A stretch of DNA of 64,000 nucleotides from Capitulum mitella (Eukaryota; Arthropoda; Thecostraca; Pollicipedomorpha; Pollicipedidae): assembly GCA_030062745.1 (NCBI GenBank), contig CP099839.1, forward strand, positions 33,230,793 to 33,294,792, given 5' to 3'. Under the pieces are notes generated by a model. The model searched no databases and was not told where the DNA came from. It saw only the letters and a program-made list of their open reading frames with translations. The position numbers and the translations under genes were made by a program. Shown here in pieces: positions 1 through 11,308 of this stretch; within the stretch, counting starts at the first letter, position 1; each line of letters begins with the position of its first letter.

Positions 1-640
1 TGAAGGTTCATGCTTGACCCAGCGAGGGCGTAGGTAGTATTTTCAAAGGGAAGGGGTCTAGCAGGCCCAAAACTCGGCAAAGGAATCAAATTCATCAGAT
101 TTCGCTCACGTCATTTGCATTACATCTCAATATCACAAACGACCTGCTGTTCCTTCTCGTCAATTGTCTTCGCGGTCGAACTGGAGTGCGCGCTTTAAAT
201 GCCACTGACGCGTTTTTCGGGCCTGTTGCCAACGACTGGTCCGGAAAATTTGACTGGATTTCGATTTTTCCGGCCGGTCTGGCCGGACTCCGGCCGGGTC
301 GGCCGCCGGGGACGGCCGGTCCCGGTTCGGTTTTCCGGGCCCGGCAAGTTGGTGGGAACCGGCCTTTGTAGGAAGTTCAAATTTGCCATGGGATTCATCC
401 ATTCATCTTGTCCAAAAAACAAACTCAAGCGAGATGCGCGGCACAGGGTATAACTAAACCCTGAAGGCCGTCAGGAAACCGAACCGCTATCTCCTGCCGC
501 ACCTGTAAACTTTTTCAACCAGCCTTCATGGCAAGACCCTTTTTTCAGAGATAGATTGGCCTTGTGCTGATCATTGCATTCCAATGAGCCCTGATGGCTG
601 GTGATGTCGAAAAAGCAGCCGTCACTACACCATTACGTAA
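1..640. other. No gene recognised; GC-rich CCGG-type patch
   Basis: I recognise no gene here. From about 240 to 355 the DNA is very rich in CCGG and GGCC words (a degenerate short repeat), which keeps several frames open on both strands by composition alone. The decayed retrotransposon begins to the right. Confidence 0.5.
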
Positions 641-644
641 ATCT

Positions 645-1683
645 GAATAGCTAGCTGTACCATTTCTCACGCCGATTGGCCTGAGAAATGGTACAGATGG
701 CGTTCAGTGTCTAATGGACATGCTGTATCATGACCTTAACTGTGTGTTCATTTATCTTCATGATATTTTGTTCGTATCCCAACACGAGATAATCCACACG
801 AAGGATAATGAAAGGATCTTGACGTCGTCTGTGCGTCACTAGGTAGCGGTTTGTTCAGTCAGACAAAGATTAATTTCTTGGGACATTACGTCACCTGTGA
901 TGGCATAGAGCCGGCACCCCATTAGGTATCGGCTGTCGCAAACATGCCTCAACCCTCGGATGCGGCAGGACTTCGTCGTTTCTTTGGCATGATAGGGTTT
1001 TACCAACGGATGATCTCGCTTTTGGCCGATTTTGTGTCCCCCATTGCCGAACTGATCCGGCTGAACCCATTATCTTGGGATGAGACAAGCTCTGACGCTT
1101 TTAAAGCAGCTACAGCGGCGCTGATAGCGCGGTGACGCTCGGCCACCCACTGCCCGCCTGTAGCGCATACCACTAAACCACCGACTACTCATAGGTGGCG
1201 GCCGGTGCTGCGCTGCATCAGTTGGTAGGCGGTCAGGCCGTGTTTGGGGCATTCGTTTCGAAAAAGCTGTGCAAGCCACAACGAACGTGTCTGCCCTCTG
1301 ACCCAGAACTTCTAGCTGGGTACCTAGCAACGTTGCATTTTTGCAGCCTCGTTGAAGGCCGTCACGCGACATTTCTCACTGACAGCAAGCCTTTGACCAC
1401 TGCGTTCCGCGGCCCACGTGCAGTCAATTTCGACCGTCGGCAGCGGCAATGGTCCGTTATTACGGAATACGTTACTGCAGTAGAATATATCCGAGGTGAC
1501 GACAACATTGTTGCCGACTGCTTGTCACGTTCTGTGAATGCCGTCCGCGTCGTTGCGTACGATCTTTCTGCTATCGCTGAACTTCAGAGACATGAAGAAG
1601 AAACTGCGACTTATCATTATCGCCTTAAGCCGTTTCCGGTCCTTGATGACGTCAGTATTTGTTGCAGTCACTGCACGCCGTAA
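645..1683 (+). pseudogene. Decayed Ty3/gypsy pol fragment (end of reverse transcriptase plus RNase H)
   Basis: A broken piece of a Ty3/gypsy polyprotein, which would copy element RNA into DNA. Visible in order: the end of the RT palm (LRNG, then a MDMLYHDL-like helix); the catalytic box at 753-764, which reads YLHD instead of YLDD; the conserved FLGHYVTCDGIEP segment near 880-915; the RT connection with GLRRFFGMIGFYQR at 967-1008; and RNase H at about 1195-1560, including FLTDSKPLTTAF, the RRQRQW region and the ending GDDNIVADCLSR. Frameshifts and stops separate these blocks, and the active-site Asp-to-His change would itself abolish RT. No LTR, protease or integrase is visible. The right side stops at an AT-rich tract. 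Family assignment is firm and clade is not. Confidence 0.85.
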
Positions 1684-1995
1684 TAATAATATGAATATAA
1701 ATATATTATAATAAATATAATATATATATATTATATTTATATATATTATATTATTATATATAAATATATATGTAAATAAATATGTATAAATATATATAAT
1801 ATATATTTTATAAATATAAATATATATATATAAATAATATATACATATATATATATAATATAATATATAATAATATATAATATATAATATAATAATAATA
1901 AATATATAATGTATATATAATAATATATATATATAAAATATATAAATATATATAATATTATATATATAATATATAACATATAATATATAATAAAT
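1684..1995. repeat. Imperfect AT-only satellite-like tract
   Basis: About 310 bases composed almost wholly of A and T in irregular ATATAAT-type words. It abuts the 3' side of the gypsy fragment. The Ile/Tyr-rich open frames it generates are composition artefacts. Confidence 0.85.
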
Positions 1996-4300
1996 GTAAA
2001 TGTATGTTCGTTAAACTCGGTGTTCCAAACATGTGCGAATCGATTCGATCTATGGATACGAATATATCCACAGGCATTAAAGCAGTCCTCTAAAACAATT
2101 TGCTTTCCAGTGCTCGAAAAATAGTCTCGTGAATTTCCTGCCTCCAATATTAGACGCAGTACACCTCTGTGCTAAGGAATGCCATTCATATAATTCATCG
2201 AACAATTTTCAACATATCCCCTCCCGTTGAATATCACAATATTCAACCACAACAACGGCAGCCTGCCGTTATATATAACCGTCAAGCACTTACACCCTTT
2301 GCGAGAACACTGCGAACATCTGAGGCAACAAGGAACACACGAAACATTTGAGAAAGTGGCACGAACGATCTCGCGTTGACATTGACTATCTGGCCTTATA
2401 GGTGTCAGTAACTTAAAGATGAAACTACCTACGTGTCCAATTTCTAGCACTTGCGTTCGAATTTATATACATTATTGCCCTCCTACCTGCCGATCCTTTA
2501 CTTAGTTCCGGCATGTTCACCGACGAGAGAACCTCCGTGCCCGCGTTCAGTCCATTTCATTGGAGAGCAGGTCCAAACTGTATGGCTTTTAAACAGCTCG
2601 TTACCGCACACCTTCCGAGGTCCTCATATCGACGGATCGTATTATACCATCCCGACCTTGACAGGCGCCTCATTACTCCCATGGGCATGCGGGGTACAGA
2701 TGTATTCCCGGATAATTATATGCTATGTGAAGATGACATCTCGAGTTGAATTTACTGACGGTAGCCGGCAGGATTTCGTTCCCTTTCCTAGACGTTGGCA
2801 TTCCCTATGCCAGACATCTCAGAGCCGGTTGAGGCATTTGAAGGCGTTTTCGGTCTCTGTCACGAAGTGCTTGGGGTGCGACCATTTCTGTGTCATCAGC
2901 CACCTGCCTCATCAAAACCTGCCAGTCTACCCAGCAGAAAGTGCTTTAGTGTTTATGAAACGGGGCTGTCGGATCAAGGGGCGTGAATTTAAGCATGCTT
3001 CTACCATGTGAAGAACAGTTTCAAGCTCTGCCTTGCTGAGTAGTCATGAGCCTGCCGACTTGCGCCAGGCGACCTTCACAGACCGTATAAGGCGCTCCCG
3101 TCAACCACCTCACCAGGGAGCTCTGGCGACGGTGAACCTCCACTGTGGACCCAACGGTTCAAAATACGCTCTGAACTGCGTTTCTGCTCCTTTCACCACG
3201 GCCACATTGTCTGAACAGACAACGAATGGCATACCTCATTTTCACCCTCGTACCCCTCTCTGGGGACAACATTCATTCCCCCTCCCCCTGCCCTTCGACC
3301 TCTCTTTCCCAGCTCCAGTGAGGTGCCTTGTCAACACCCGTTGCAAAACGTCTGCGGTTGAGACTGTTTCGTCCGTAGGCCAAACTTTTCTCTCGTTAAT
3401 TTAATTCTGCCCTGCCAACCTTTTCATCTGGCCAAATGATCCAGCATCATGGCAGTGGCTGCCGGGGTCCCCCGGGCTGCCGGTGAGCCCGAGAACCTTA
3501 GGGCTACTCGTCTGTGACTGCTTTTTCTGGGCTGCCGTGGCCGCGGCCAGCCTGGTCCTTGCTCCGGGGCTTTTAGCTACTGATCAGGATCAGGAAACTG
3601 ATCAGATCAGGAATCATCAATTCAGTAGGATCAATATCAACGTCAGCGCTGCTGGGGTCCCTCCGGGCTTCCGGTTAGCCCAAGACACTAAGGTCTACTC
3701 GTCCGTGACTGCCCACAGGAAGCAAGCATGCAGGAAGCATGCCTACCAGGGACGGCGGATTGCATTTTCGGCTGGGGGGGGGGGAGGGCAAGCTCTATCG
3801 GATCGACAGCCGACCTTCATTTGGGTTACCTTCTTCCCTCTCCCGAAAAAAAAACTGAATTTCGTTCTTTTTGCCATCGCCCAGTTTTTCGTCAAATAAA
3901 CAAGCTTGTTTCCCCAGATTTTGGCGCTAGTGTACACTTGTGTTCTCCAAAATGCGTGAATATTTCTATTCAGGTCTGTATCCATTGCCATTTTTCAGGT
4001 CTCTGCCCTTGGGCATCCATCTACATAATGGCGAATGATGCAAACTTCTGCTTTTTATGCTGTTTACGTTTACATCACGAATTCAACATAAGTATAAAGC
4101 ACATTTGTAAACGGTTGAGAGACAATTTCCTCCCACAACATTAAAGTATAACTCGACGTTCAGTAGCAAAGTTCTTACAGACGATCACACGAGAACAAAA
4201 TAATTATTCCAAGCACTTGCTAAAGCAGCTTTGCCTTTCCCTCCCCCCCCACACACATAATGTAATAATGCCAGCACCAAACCTATGACATAATGGACTA
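1996..4300. other. No gene recognised
   Basis: Several 60-180 codon open frames exist on the plus strand (for example 2451-3011), but none carries a recognisable motif, matched splice sites or a consistent coding signal. The stretch also holds a direct repeat (3457-3713), a poly-G run near 3774-3783 and short homopolymers. Confidence 0.45.
3457..3713. repeat. Direct repeat, about 65-bp unit, two copies 190 bp apart
   Basis: Two diverged copies (about 3457-3521 and 3648-3713) both run from GCTGC..GGGGTCC through GGGCT.CCGGT.AGCCC to CTACTCGTC.GTGACTGC. The spacing is about 190 bases. Origin unknown. Confidence 0.7.
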
Positions 4301-4304
4301 GGGG

Positions 4305-5512
4305 CGTAGCCAGGATTCCGCCCAAGGAGGGGGACCAAATCGGATCAAAGGGGCCCTTGCAACCAATGGGAGCCCTCGCGAAAGGCGGATCCAGGATTTC
4401 GCTAAGGCGTGGGAAGAGGTGGAGGCAAATGGCCAGCGCGGGGCCCCCATTTTTTGCCCTTCAGACGTGAAAAATGATGTAATTTTGCTTTTTTACAATA
4501 TAAGATAACCGAGAAAATTCAAACGCGTCATTTCATTTGAGAAAATTTTGCGTTTTGTTCCCGAACAAAGTGTCCGAAATTTGACAAAAATGACGAGATT
4601 TTAGGCGGTTCCGTCCCTCCCTTCATTTGAAATGTCGTGCCTGCATCTGGTCCAGGAGCCCGTCTGCCCCCCTCCCCACATCCCGTAGCTTCTGGATTTT
4701 TTTTTTTTTAATTTAGATTAGTTTAGTTTAGTTTCGTTTGGTTTAGGTCAGCTTAGTTTAGGTTCCCTCTTGCAGTTACAGGGGCACTTTTGGTGGTCTC
4801 GTGCCATCTGCCGTGCCAGGATCCTCTAGAGGTCTTAGGTTCCTTTTACAGTTTCACGTGTCTCGCGGGGCGGCTCAGGCCCTCCACTGGCAGTTTCAAG
4901 GGCACCTCGGACAATCTCAGGGACCCATCTGGCAGTTTCAGGGGCGGTTAAACCATCTCGGGTTCCCTCCTGTCGTCCCTGGGACGTTTTTGCCGTCTAA
5001 GGAATCCTTCAGGCACTAAAAAGGCCATCTATAAGTCTCTCTGCCGTGAAAGATACGCTTTTTGCAATGGTCTAAGTCCTTTGACCGTTTCAGGAGTAGT
5101 CTGGACGTCTCAAGGTCTAGTAGTTTCAGGGGCCCCTCTGGTCGTCTCAGGGGCCCCTATTGCTAGAGACTTCTAGTTAGCAGTCTCAAAGATCCCTCTC
5201 TAGCAGTCTCCGTGGTCCCCCTGCGGTCCTGGGTACCTCTCTTATCACCTCTGGGAAACATTTTTGCCATCTCAGGGGTCCTCTGGCAGTTGCAAAAGAC
5301 CTTTTGGCAATTTCAGGGCCCCTGTGCAGTGTCATAGATCCTGTGAACGTCTCCAGTGGTCCCCATGGCTGTATCAGGGGTCCTCCTCAGTTACATGAGG
5401 TATATCTGGCAGTCTTTTAGGGCACCTCTAGCCGTAACAACTTTAGCCGTTTAGTTGGCGCTTTATTGGCTTCATTGGCAGTCTCAGGGGATCTCAGGGG
5501 ATCTTGCCCGTG
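4305..5512 (+). mobile_element. Truncated hAT-like element, copy 1 of a family rich in GGCAGTCTCAGGGGCC words
   Basis: The left part (from about 4378, GGCGGATCCAGGATTTCGC) and the body match the complete copy at 54557-56153 in order, including TTTTAGGCGGTT, GGAGCCCGTCT and a long series of degenerate words around GGCAGTTTCAGGGGCC and GGCAGTCTCAGG. A second, partial left-end-like sequence (TAGGGGCGTAGCCAGGATT) lies at about 4304. The match stops at about 5512 (GATCTTGCCCGTGCTAGGA), and what follows is LINE sequence, so the right end is missing. No transposase is encoded. The hAT assignment rests on the terminal sequence of the other copy. Confidence 0.65.
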
Positions 5513-7240
5513 CTAGGATGCTGCTCCCGTGGCTTGAGGGGTACATGGGCCATCAGTGTACAAGGAGGTGTAGCCCAGGAATCGTGCTCTAAATTCAACG
5601 AAAGTCTGGAGTGTTTCTGCGGGGGTGACAAAATTTTTCTTCTTGGAGAAAAGGTATCTAACATCAAATTTACAGTATGTCCAATGGTTGCCGGGAGTCG
5701 GAGTTTGGGTGAACCCAACATATTTATGACATTTTTTAATTGTTGCGCGATGCAATAGGTGTTCCGTTGTGGTAGGCATCGAGTGTTAGTCAGAATGTGT
5801 TGTGATGAGTAGCCGTGGGTGGTGTGGACTTGGATGGAGCATTTGATTAGGTGTAGTGTGCGTTTATGTGCGAGAGAAGGAATGTCAACGTCAGCCCGGA
5901 GGTTCTCGCACGGGACGTAGCAAAAGTACCAGTGATGACTCGAAGTGCTCAATTTTGGATGGCCTCAAGAGCCGAAGCAAGGGAAAAAGAGATACTGTTA
6001 AAAAAAGAAACGTATTATATCTGGGACTGATCGAATTAAAGCTATGTAGAGACGCAGGAGAATGCGCCTGTCAGCGTCCCAGTCCTGACTAGAAATACAT
6101 CGTAAAATGTTAAGTCGGCAAAAAACGTCGTATGTCGGCAACGTGGGCATTAAGAGAGAGTTCACGACCCAATGTGATACCTAAATATTTGAAATGACTG
6201 TAAATGGGGATGCTTCGCCTTTGAGTTGTCAAGGGGTTACATGTTGTATATTACGAACAAAATGCAAAAAAAATACTGTGGCTGATTTAGTGACTAAAAC
6301 CTGTAAACACCACCAGTTGCACCATTCATGAAAAGAATCAAATGCAAGCTGCACGCATGTATTGGCGCAGTCGACGCTACGATGCGTGAACCACACCTCT
6401 CTATCATCAGCATAAAGGGAGTATTTGAGGCCAGGATATATGGTTTAGAGGTCGTCCGCAACGTCATTAATCATAAGTAGAAATAAGGTAACAGAAAGGT
6501 CACTGACTTACGGCAAGCCCTACCCCTGAAGAGTAGAAGCGGGATAGACGTTGCAGCAAAGCACTGTGAATGTCTGAAGTGAAGAAAGCTAGAGATGAAT
6601 TTAGCCGCTCCGCCACGAATTCCGGCGCGATGTAATTTAATTAAGACGTCAGAGCGGTGTACTTCAGAGGCAGTTTTTTAGGTCCAGGAACAGTGTTACC
6701 GTCGTCTCTCAATAGGAAAAGCCACTTTGAATGGAGTGAATGATTTGAATTAGGCTTCGGCCGTGCTACGGCGCGGCTGAAAGCCGTTGTGGTAAGGAGA
6801 GATAATGTTATTAGTTCTTAAATAGGTTCTAATTCGATCATTGACGATTCTCTCGAAATGTTCCAGGCACAGCTAGCGAGTGGGATGGGGCGGTAACTGG
6901 CACGGTTAGTGGAAGGTTTGCTAGGTTTGAAGATTGGAACTATAGTGGAGGAGGACCACGTGGCCGGAAAGTCTTCGTTTAACCAGGTTTTACTTAATGC
7001 ACTGAACAGCTGAGAGTGACCCAATTCAGAGAGATTTTGTATAAAGGGATAAGCTATCTGATCCGGTCCCACCGAGGTGTTGCCGCACCTGCTGAGTGCG
7101 TGCATGAGTTCTGCGAGGGTGAATGGCTGATTGTATTCTTCAGTGTTGTCTGAATGGTAGTGGTATGCCTGCAGTGTCACATGTAACTGGGTGAGTGTGA
7201 CTTGGTTGTACTGTGAGTTGGCACAGACTCCCACGTAATT
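5512..7240 (-). pseudogene. LINE ORF2 remnant: reverse transcriptase and start of RNase H
   Basis: RT would prime cDNA synthesis on nicked chromosomal DNA. The N-terminal RT blocks are readable at 7130-6870: FTLAELMHALSRCGNTSVGPD, then DFPATWSSSTIVPIFKPSK and ASYRPIPLASC, matching the K-P-G-x-D, P-I-x-K-P and Y-R-P-I-S-L motifs of LINE RTs. The catalytic box is intact as SLYADD (YADD codons at 6403-6414), preceded by LMINDVADDL as in Jockey and I elements. A thumb-like region continues to about 6000. Near 5550, YTDGPC..ATGAAS resembles the first strand of an RNase H with its catalytic Asp. Stops and frameshifts occur throughout, so no product is expected. Confidence 0.82.
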
Positions 7241-7319
7241 CTATGCAAACTGTGTCACGACCTCTCTCAGTTCTGAATATGTCATGCCTTGTACAGTCAG
7301 TAATGAGAATGCTCTGGGT

Positions 7320-8400
7320 GGTCTAAATTTCGTGGAAAAGGCGCGAACAGGACTCCAAATCTCTGTGAGTGGGATGAATCTGTTGTAACTGTTGCTGTGG
7401 TCCTCCTAGGATTTGCGTTTTTTCTGCAAAAATTATGCGTCTGCATCGTGTACGTGCCTGTCTAGCCGCCTCCTCGTGTGGGCCGCAGATACAGCGTCTA
7501 AAAATCCGCTCGGTTCGGCGTCGGATCGCCAGTTCTCTCTGGCAGGCGACCGACAACCAAGCTGTGTGGTCGTAAGGTGTGTGGAATGTTGTATACTGCT
7601 TGAAGAATTGTGCCCAGGGACTGTGCAAGCCGAGGCGCCGAGTTCGGATCTTGACTTGCGTCAGTTTGCATGTTGTAGGATGGCCAGTCCGCTCGTTTAT
7701 TGTTCCACCTGGGTAGGAAGTGGTAATCGTGTTGGCCTGAGGGAGTGTTATGTAGATGGATGTGTATGGGGTGATGACCGCTAAAGCGTTTGTCTGGTTA
7801 TATGCGCCACGCAAATTTTGCAGATACGTTAATGGGTACAATAGAGGTCGATGCCTGTCTATGGAACTGCATGTGTCGGACTCCGGTCATTGAGGAATAT
7901 TAGGCTGTATTCGTGGAGAAGCGTTTCAATTAACCAGGCCCTTGTGTCTTTAATGCGACGACCTCATGCGGCATGATGGGCGTTAAAGCCGCACAAGATT
8001 ATGCAAAAAGGGGCGGAGATCTTCCAAAACAAAGTAGAAAAAGAAAGTTGAGTGACAGCGCGATCAGAGGAGGGCAGATAGAGCGAGAGCAGGATGACAG
8101 AGAACTGCGCAAGTTGGATTTTGATGGCGACAAAATCAAGATTACTCCTGGGATAGATTCTATAGTGCAAGAGAGAATTAGAGACAACAAGAGCCGCGCC
8201 ACCTTGGCGGGGAGTTACGTTAATGCGATGTGTATAAAGGGAATAGCCAGAAATATGAAGGGAATAGCCAGAAGAAAATGAGTCTCCTGAATGGTGGCAA
8301 GTAATGGTCTGTTTTTGACGATATACTCTTTGAATTCCGCTCAATGACCCACCAGTCCATTAGTATTGCATCGGAGCAAGAATTCAGTGGCACTGAGTCA
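7320..8400 (-). pseudogene. LINE ORF2 remnant: apurinic-like endonuclease
   Basis: This domain would nick target DNA for target-primed reverse transcription. On the minus strand at about 8330-8250 the frame reads EFKEYIVKNRPLLATIQETHF, which contains the conserved QETH with the catalytic Glu. After a frameshift, GGAALVVSNSLLHYRI (about 8165) and SLYLPSSD (about 8070) follow. The conserved CGDFNAHH motif at about 7985 appears as CGFNAHHA, lacking its catalytic Asp. The order and spacing fit a LINE endonuclease of the exonuclease-endonuclease-phosphatase fold. The downstream linker to the RT (7960-7240) is not readable in one frame. Non-functional. Confidence 0.8.
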
Positions 8401-8989
8401 TCACTGGTGGCTAGGGCCGGCGTCGCACGTCTGATGGAGACGCCTGCCCCGCCGCAGCTGCGAGCGAGCCCGGCGGCGTCGGGGGCAAGAGGATCTCTCG
8501 GACTCGCTGGGATTCTGTTCCGATGCAAAGGAGGACGAAGGGGAAGTTCGCCCCGCCAGGCCTGAATCCGGGACCACCAGGGACGGACAGGGTCCGGGAG
8601 AGGAAAGAGACCTCTTTCCTGACCTGGGTACCGAAGGAAGGGGGAGGCGGCGCTCCCGGAGGACCGGCTCTGAGCCGCGTCGGCCCGAACCACTAGAGCT
8701 ACCGAGAGGGGCTCCGGCCGGGCACAGGGCCGAGGAGTCCGCTTAGGGGGTGAGGGCAGAGTCCTCCGCCTCGCGGACCCTGTCAGCCTCAGAAAGGCCC
8801 GGAAGGTGAGGTTCCTGGCCTCCGTGGGCCTCACTAGGCGTGGGCCATTCTTCATGGCCGCGAGAGGGATTGTCAGGGGCCTGGTGACCTTTGTACCCTC
8901 TCGGCCTCCGCTGGGCAGAAGTACGCCCATCCTGGGCAGCCCGCGTCCCAGACGGGATGCGGGCCGCCGCAGACGGCGCACGGAAGGGA

Positions 8990-9790
8990 GGCTACGTCTC
9001 AGCAGACTCGGGTGACACGGGGAGCCGCGCACAGGCCACAGATAGGTGACCTGGCTCGGCAGACTTTTTCGATGTGCCCATATCGCTTGCAGTAACGGCA
9101 TCTCCTCGGAGAGGACACGTATAGGCGGACAAGGAGACGGGGATAGCCAGCATAGAAGTTTTGGGGGAACTGAAGGCTCGAAAAGGCCACCCTGATGTTC
9201 GGGGTCGTGCCTCGCCCCCGAGGGAGAGGCCGGGACACCTGACAGACCCCCGGGACTGCCACCCTGCCAGCAACTCCTCCTCCGTCATGCCTTTGAGATC
9301 TGGGGCATATACGATGCCGGTAGTGGCATTCAGTGAGGATGCCACCTCTGGCTATCAGGATGTATCAGGATGGATCAGGATGGATCCGGGCCGCACCAGC
9401 TTGGCAGTGCGGACCGGACCCAGGGTGTTGTTGAGCTCCCTCTTGAGGGCGAAGGGGTTCTTTGTGAACCTACCCTCAAGAGGGCGCAGGAGGATGAAAG
9501 CCTCATTTAGAGGCGGAAATGATTCGGGGGGAGACGCGCCACCATGGGGGCGTCGCTCGTTTTTGAGGAACCCCTCAGGGGGTCACGGGAAGACATTTTT
9601 GTCCGTCCAGGAGAGATCGGATGAGGGATGCGTCAGAAAGATCCTGTTTTCTGTGTAGTGTGTGGTGTGACTGGAACGATGTGTGAGGACTGCAAGGGAT
9701 GGAAAGATGGGATGGAGTAGATCTAGTGGAGGGAGTGAAAAGGAGCTAAAAAGCCCACCTGGTTCGTTGAGTCTCCTCACCACCATCGGG
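8990..9790 (-). pseudogene. LINE ORF1 remnant with CCHC zinc knuckles
   Basis: ORF1 proteins bind element RNA. At 9113-9005 the minus strand encodes CRYCKRYGHIEKVCRARSPI, a canonical C-x2-C-x4-H-x4-C knuckle, followed by CGLC..PRVTRVC. After a one-step frame change comes CAVCGGPHPVWDAGCPGW, another cysteine/histidine cluster typical of the C-terminal end of insect I/Jockey-type ORF1. The RNA-recognition part upstream (9300-9790) is broken by several stops. Base composition is distinctly GC-rich, unlike the flanks. The 293-codon open frame at 8220-9101 runs in a different frame and is not the knuckle frame, so I do not treat it as a gene. Confidence 0.8.
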
Positions 9791-9879
9791 GGGCAAAGTG
9801 AGGAGGCTATGCACCATCAGGTGCCCCCAGTGGTTTACATTTAGGAAACAAAAGACTCAAGACAGAAAGAGAAAGGAGA

Positions 9880-10400
9880 CCGCTTACGCGGCGGAAGCAG
9901 AACACAAGTCTCTTAAACGGGGAATGTTCTGCAAGAGCCCTAAGAAGGCAGGGGACACCACAGTCGCCGAAACGGGCATGGAGGGGGAAAGGTAGGGGGA
10001 CCCTGGAGGTGGCAGCACCGAAGGAAAAGAGATGACCATACACGCACTAAAAGTGCAATGTGATACCCGCGGGGAGGGGAAGACTGGGGGGAGCGGGAGA
10101 ACCATCCTCCACCGCCCTTACAAAGGCAGTACAGGAGGGAAGGAAGAAGAGGAAGCAATTACACGTGATCTAAAAAGTGCGTTGTGGGAGCTGGGGGTGA
10201 ACGAAAGTTGAGGGGAGGCTGGAGGGAACAAGAGGGGAGGGGGGCTTGGGGGAAACGGGGGACCACCCTTGCACCGCCCTTATAAGAGCAGTACAGGAAG
10301 AAAAGGAAGGTGAGGAAGCAACCACATGCGCTCTAAAAAGCACGGAGTTGGAGCTGGGGGGGGGGGGGAACGAGAGGGGAAGAGTAGACGCCGCTGGAGA
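9880..10400 (-). repeat. GC-rich tandem repeats on the 5' side of the LINE
   Basis: Three diverged units share AAGCA/GCA..., (G)CTCTAAAAAG(T/C)(G/A)C, GAGCTGGGGG and ACCGCCCTTA(C/T)A(A)...GCAGTACAGGA. Markers lie near 10046, 10168 and 10331, about 120-165 bp apart. Their place directly upstream of ORF1 suggests 5'UTR monomers of the LINE, which in other LINEs carry internal promoters. That role is inferred. Confidence 0.6.
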
Positions 10401-11308
10401 TCCCAGATGCCGGACAAACCGCCGATCCTCTTCTGCTTGTGTATATGTGTGGCTCGACTTTTGCGGCGAAATGGTGACAGACCCTGCATGGCCCTTTTAC
10501 CAATACTTGCGTGAGCCTAAGGGCGACATTATCCGTTGATAACTTTTAACGCCATACTCTGTCAACCTATCGGTCTGTAGGTAATACGGGCCGGACTGGA
10601 GTTTTGCGAACTGATCCATGGCAGTCCAGTTCAGTCCACGGCGATCCCCCGGCCTATAGGGGATATGGCAGGGCGACTACTAACGCTAGCTTCCATCGTT
10701 TCCCTCGACCATTGCGACCCCCATCGCAAATGACTGGTTCAAGGAGCGCCTTGTATTCGCCGGTCACTAACCACGAATCACGTATCCACAAATGCGGCCT
10801 GCTCTGGCCACTTGCGGCTCCCGGACCATCGCAAAATGTTTTAATCCCTCCCCCTTTACTAGCCCCCCAAAACGTAACATTTCGGATAAGGTAGAGACGT
10901 ACACATGGGATACGGAGGAAGGCCAGAGCCGTGTCTCCCGTCGCACCACTCACCCTTTCTCCATGTCGGTAGGACTTCTTCCTGTCTCCCGTCACAACGA
11001 GGCTCTTCATCTTCGTACGTCTTGGTGATGCCTCTGTGATATCTTCCACAATGTTCCCTCGTCTCCGCTTTGCTCCTTTTTCTTCACCTTCTTCACCCCA
11101 GCCCCTCCCTGCCATCGTCCTGTTGGCCCTTTCTCCCCTCCCGCTGCTTCTTATTCGCCTGTCTCATCTTCGAAATCCGCTCCGCTTCTTGCCACTGCCT
11201 CCGGCTAGTACCCGTTCTAAATTTGGAGGAAATCGCCACGCCTCTTACCGCCGCCTCTGGCTAGAACTTGCTCCGACTTTCGAAGTCGTTCTTCGACGGT
11301 TTCCGGCC
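10401..11308. other. No gene recognised
   Basis: I see overlapping open frames on both strands (for example 10654-11115 minus) but no motif, splice pattern or repeat that supports a gene. The pyrimidine-rich stretch 11045-11200 on the plus strand accounts for the Leu/Pro/Ser-rich frames. Confidence 0.4.

Larger units (their letters stand above)
5512..10400 (-). mobile_element. Decayed non-LTR retrotransposon (LINE), RNase H-bearing, I/Jockey-like
   Basis: On the minus strand, reading from about 10400 down to 5512, the parts of a two-ORF LINE follow in the normal order: GC-rich 5' repeats; an ORF1 with zinc knuckles (9000-9110); an endonuclease (about 8330-7970); a reverse transcriptase (about 7240-6000); and the start of an RNase H (about 5550). 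All are broken by frameshifts and stops. The RNase H start (YTDG, then GAA) favours the I superfamily. The RNase H is cut after its first catalytic Asp, where hAT-like sequence begins, so the 3' end is lost and no poly-A tail is seen. LINEs usually lose the 5' end, so the truncation is due to a later event. Confidence 0.85.

Noticed and set aside
1746-2147. Tyr/Ile-rich open frames here and at 12046, 29864, 30090, 43068 and 43999
   Set aside because: Produced by (TA)n and AT-only tracts, which read as Tyr-Ile repeats in any frame.
2451-3011. 186-codon plus-strand frame as a gene
   Set aside because: No motif, no signal peptide and no consistent codon bias; three overlapping frames in the area are open equally well.
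8220-9101. 293-codon open frame on the minus strand, one of the longest in the window
   Set aside because: It runs through the GC-rich LINE region in a frame different from the ORF1 zinc knuckles and only briefly coincides with endonuclease sequence; no domain is readable in it.
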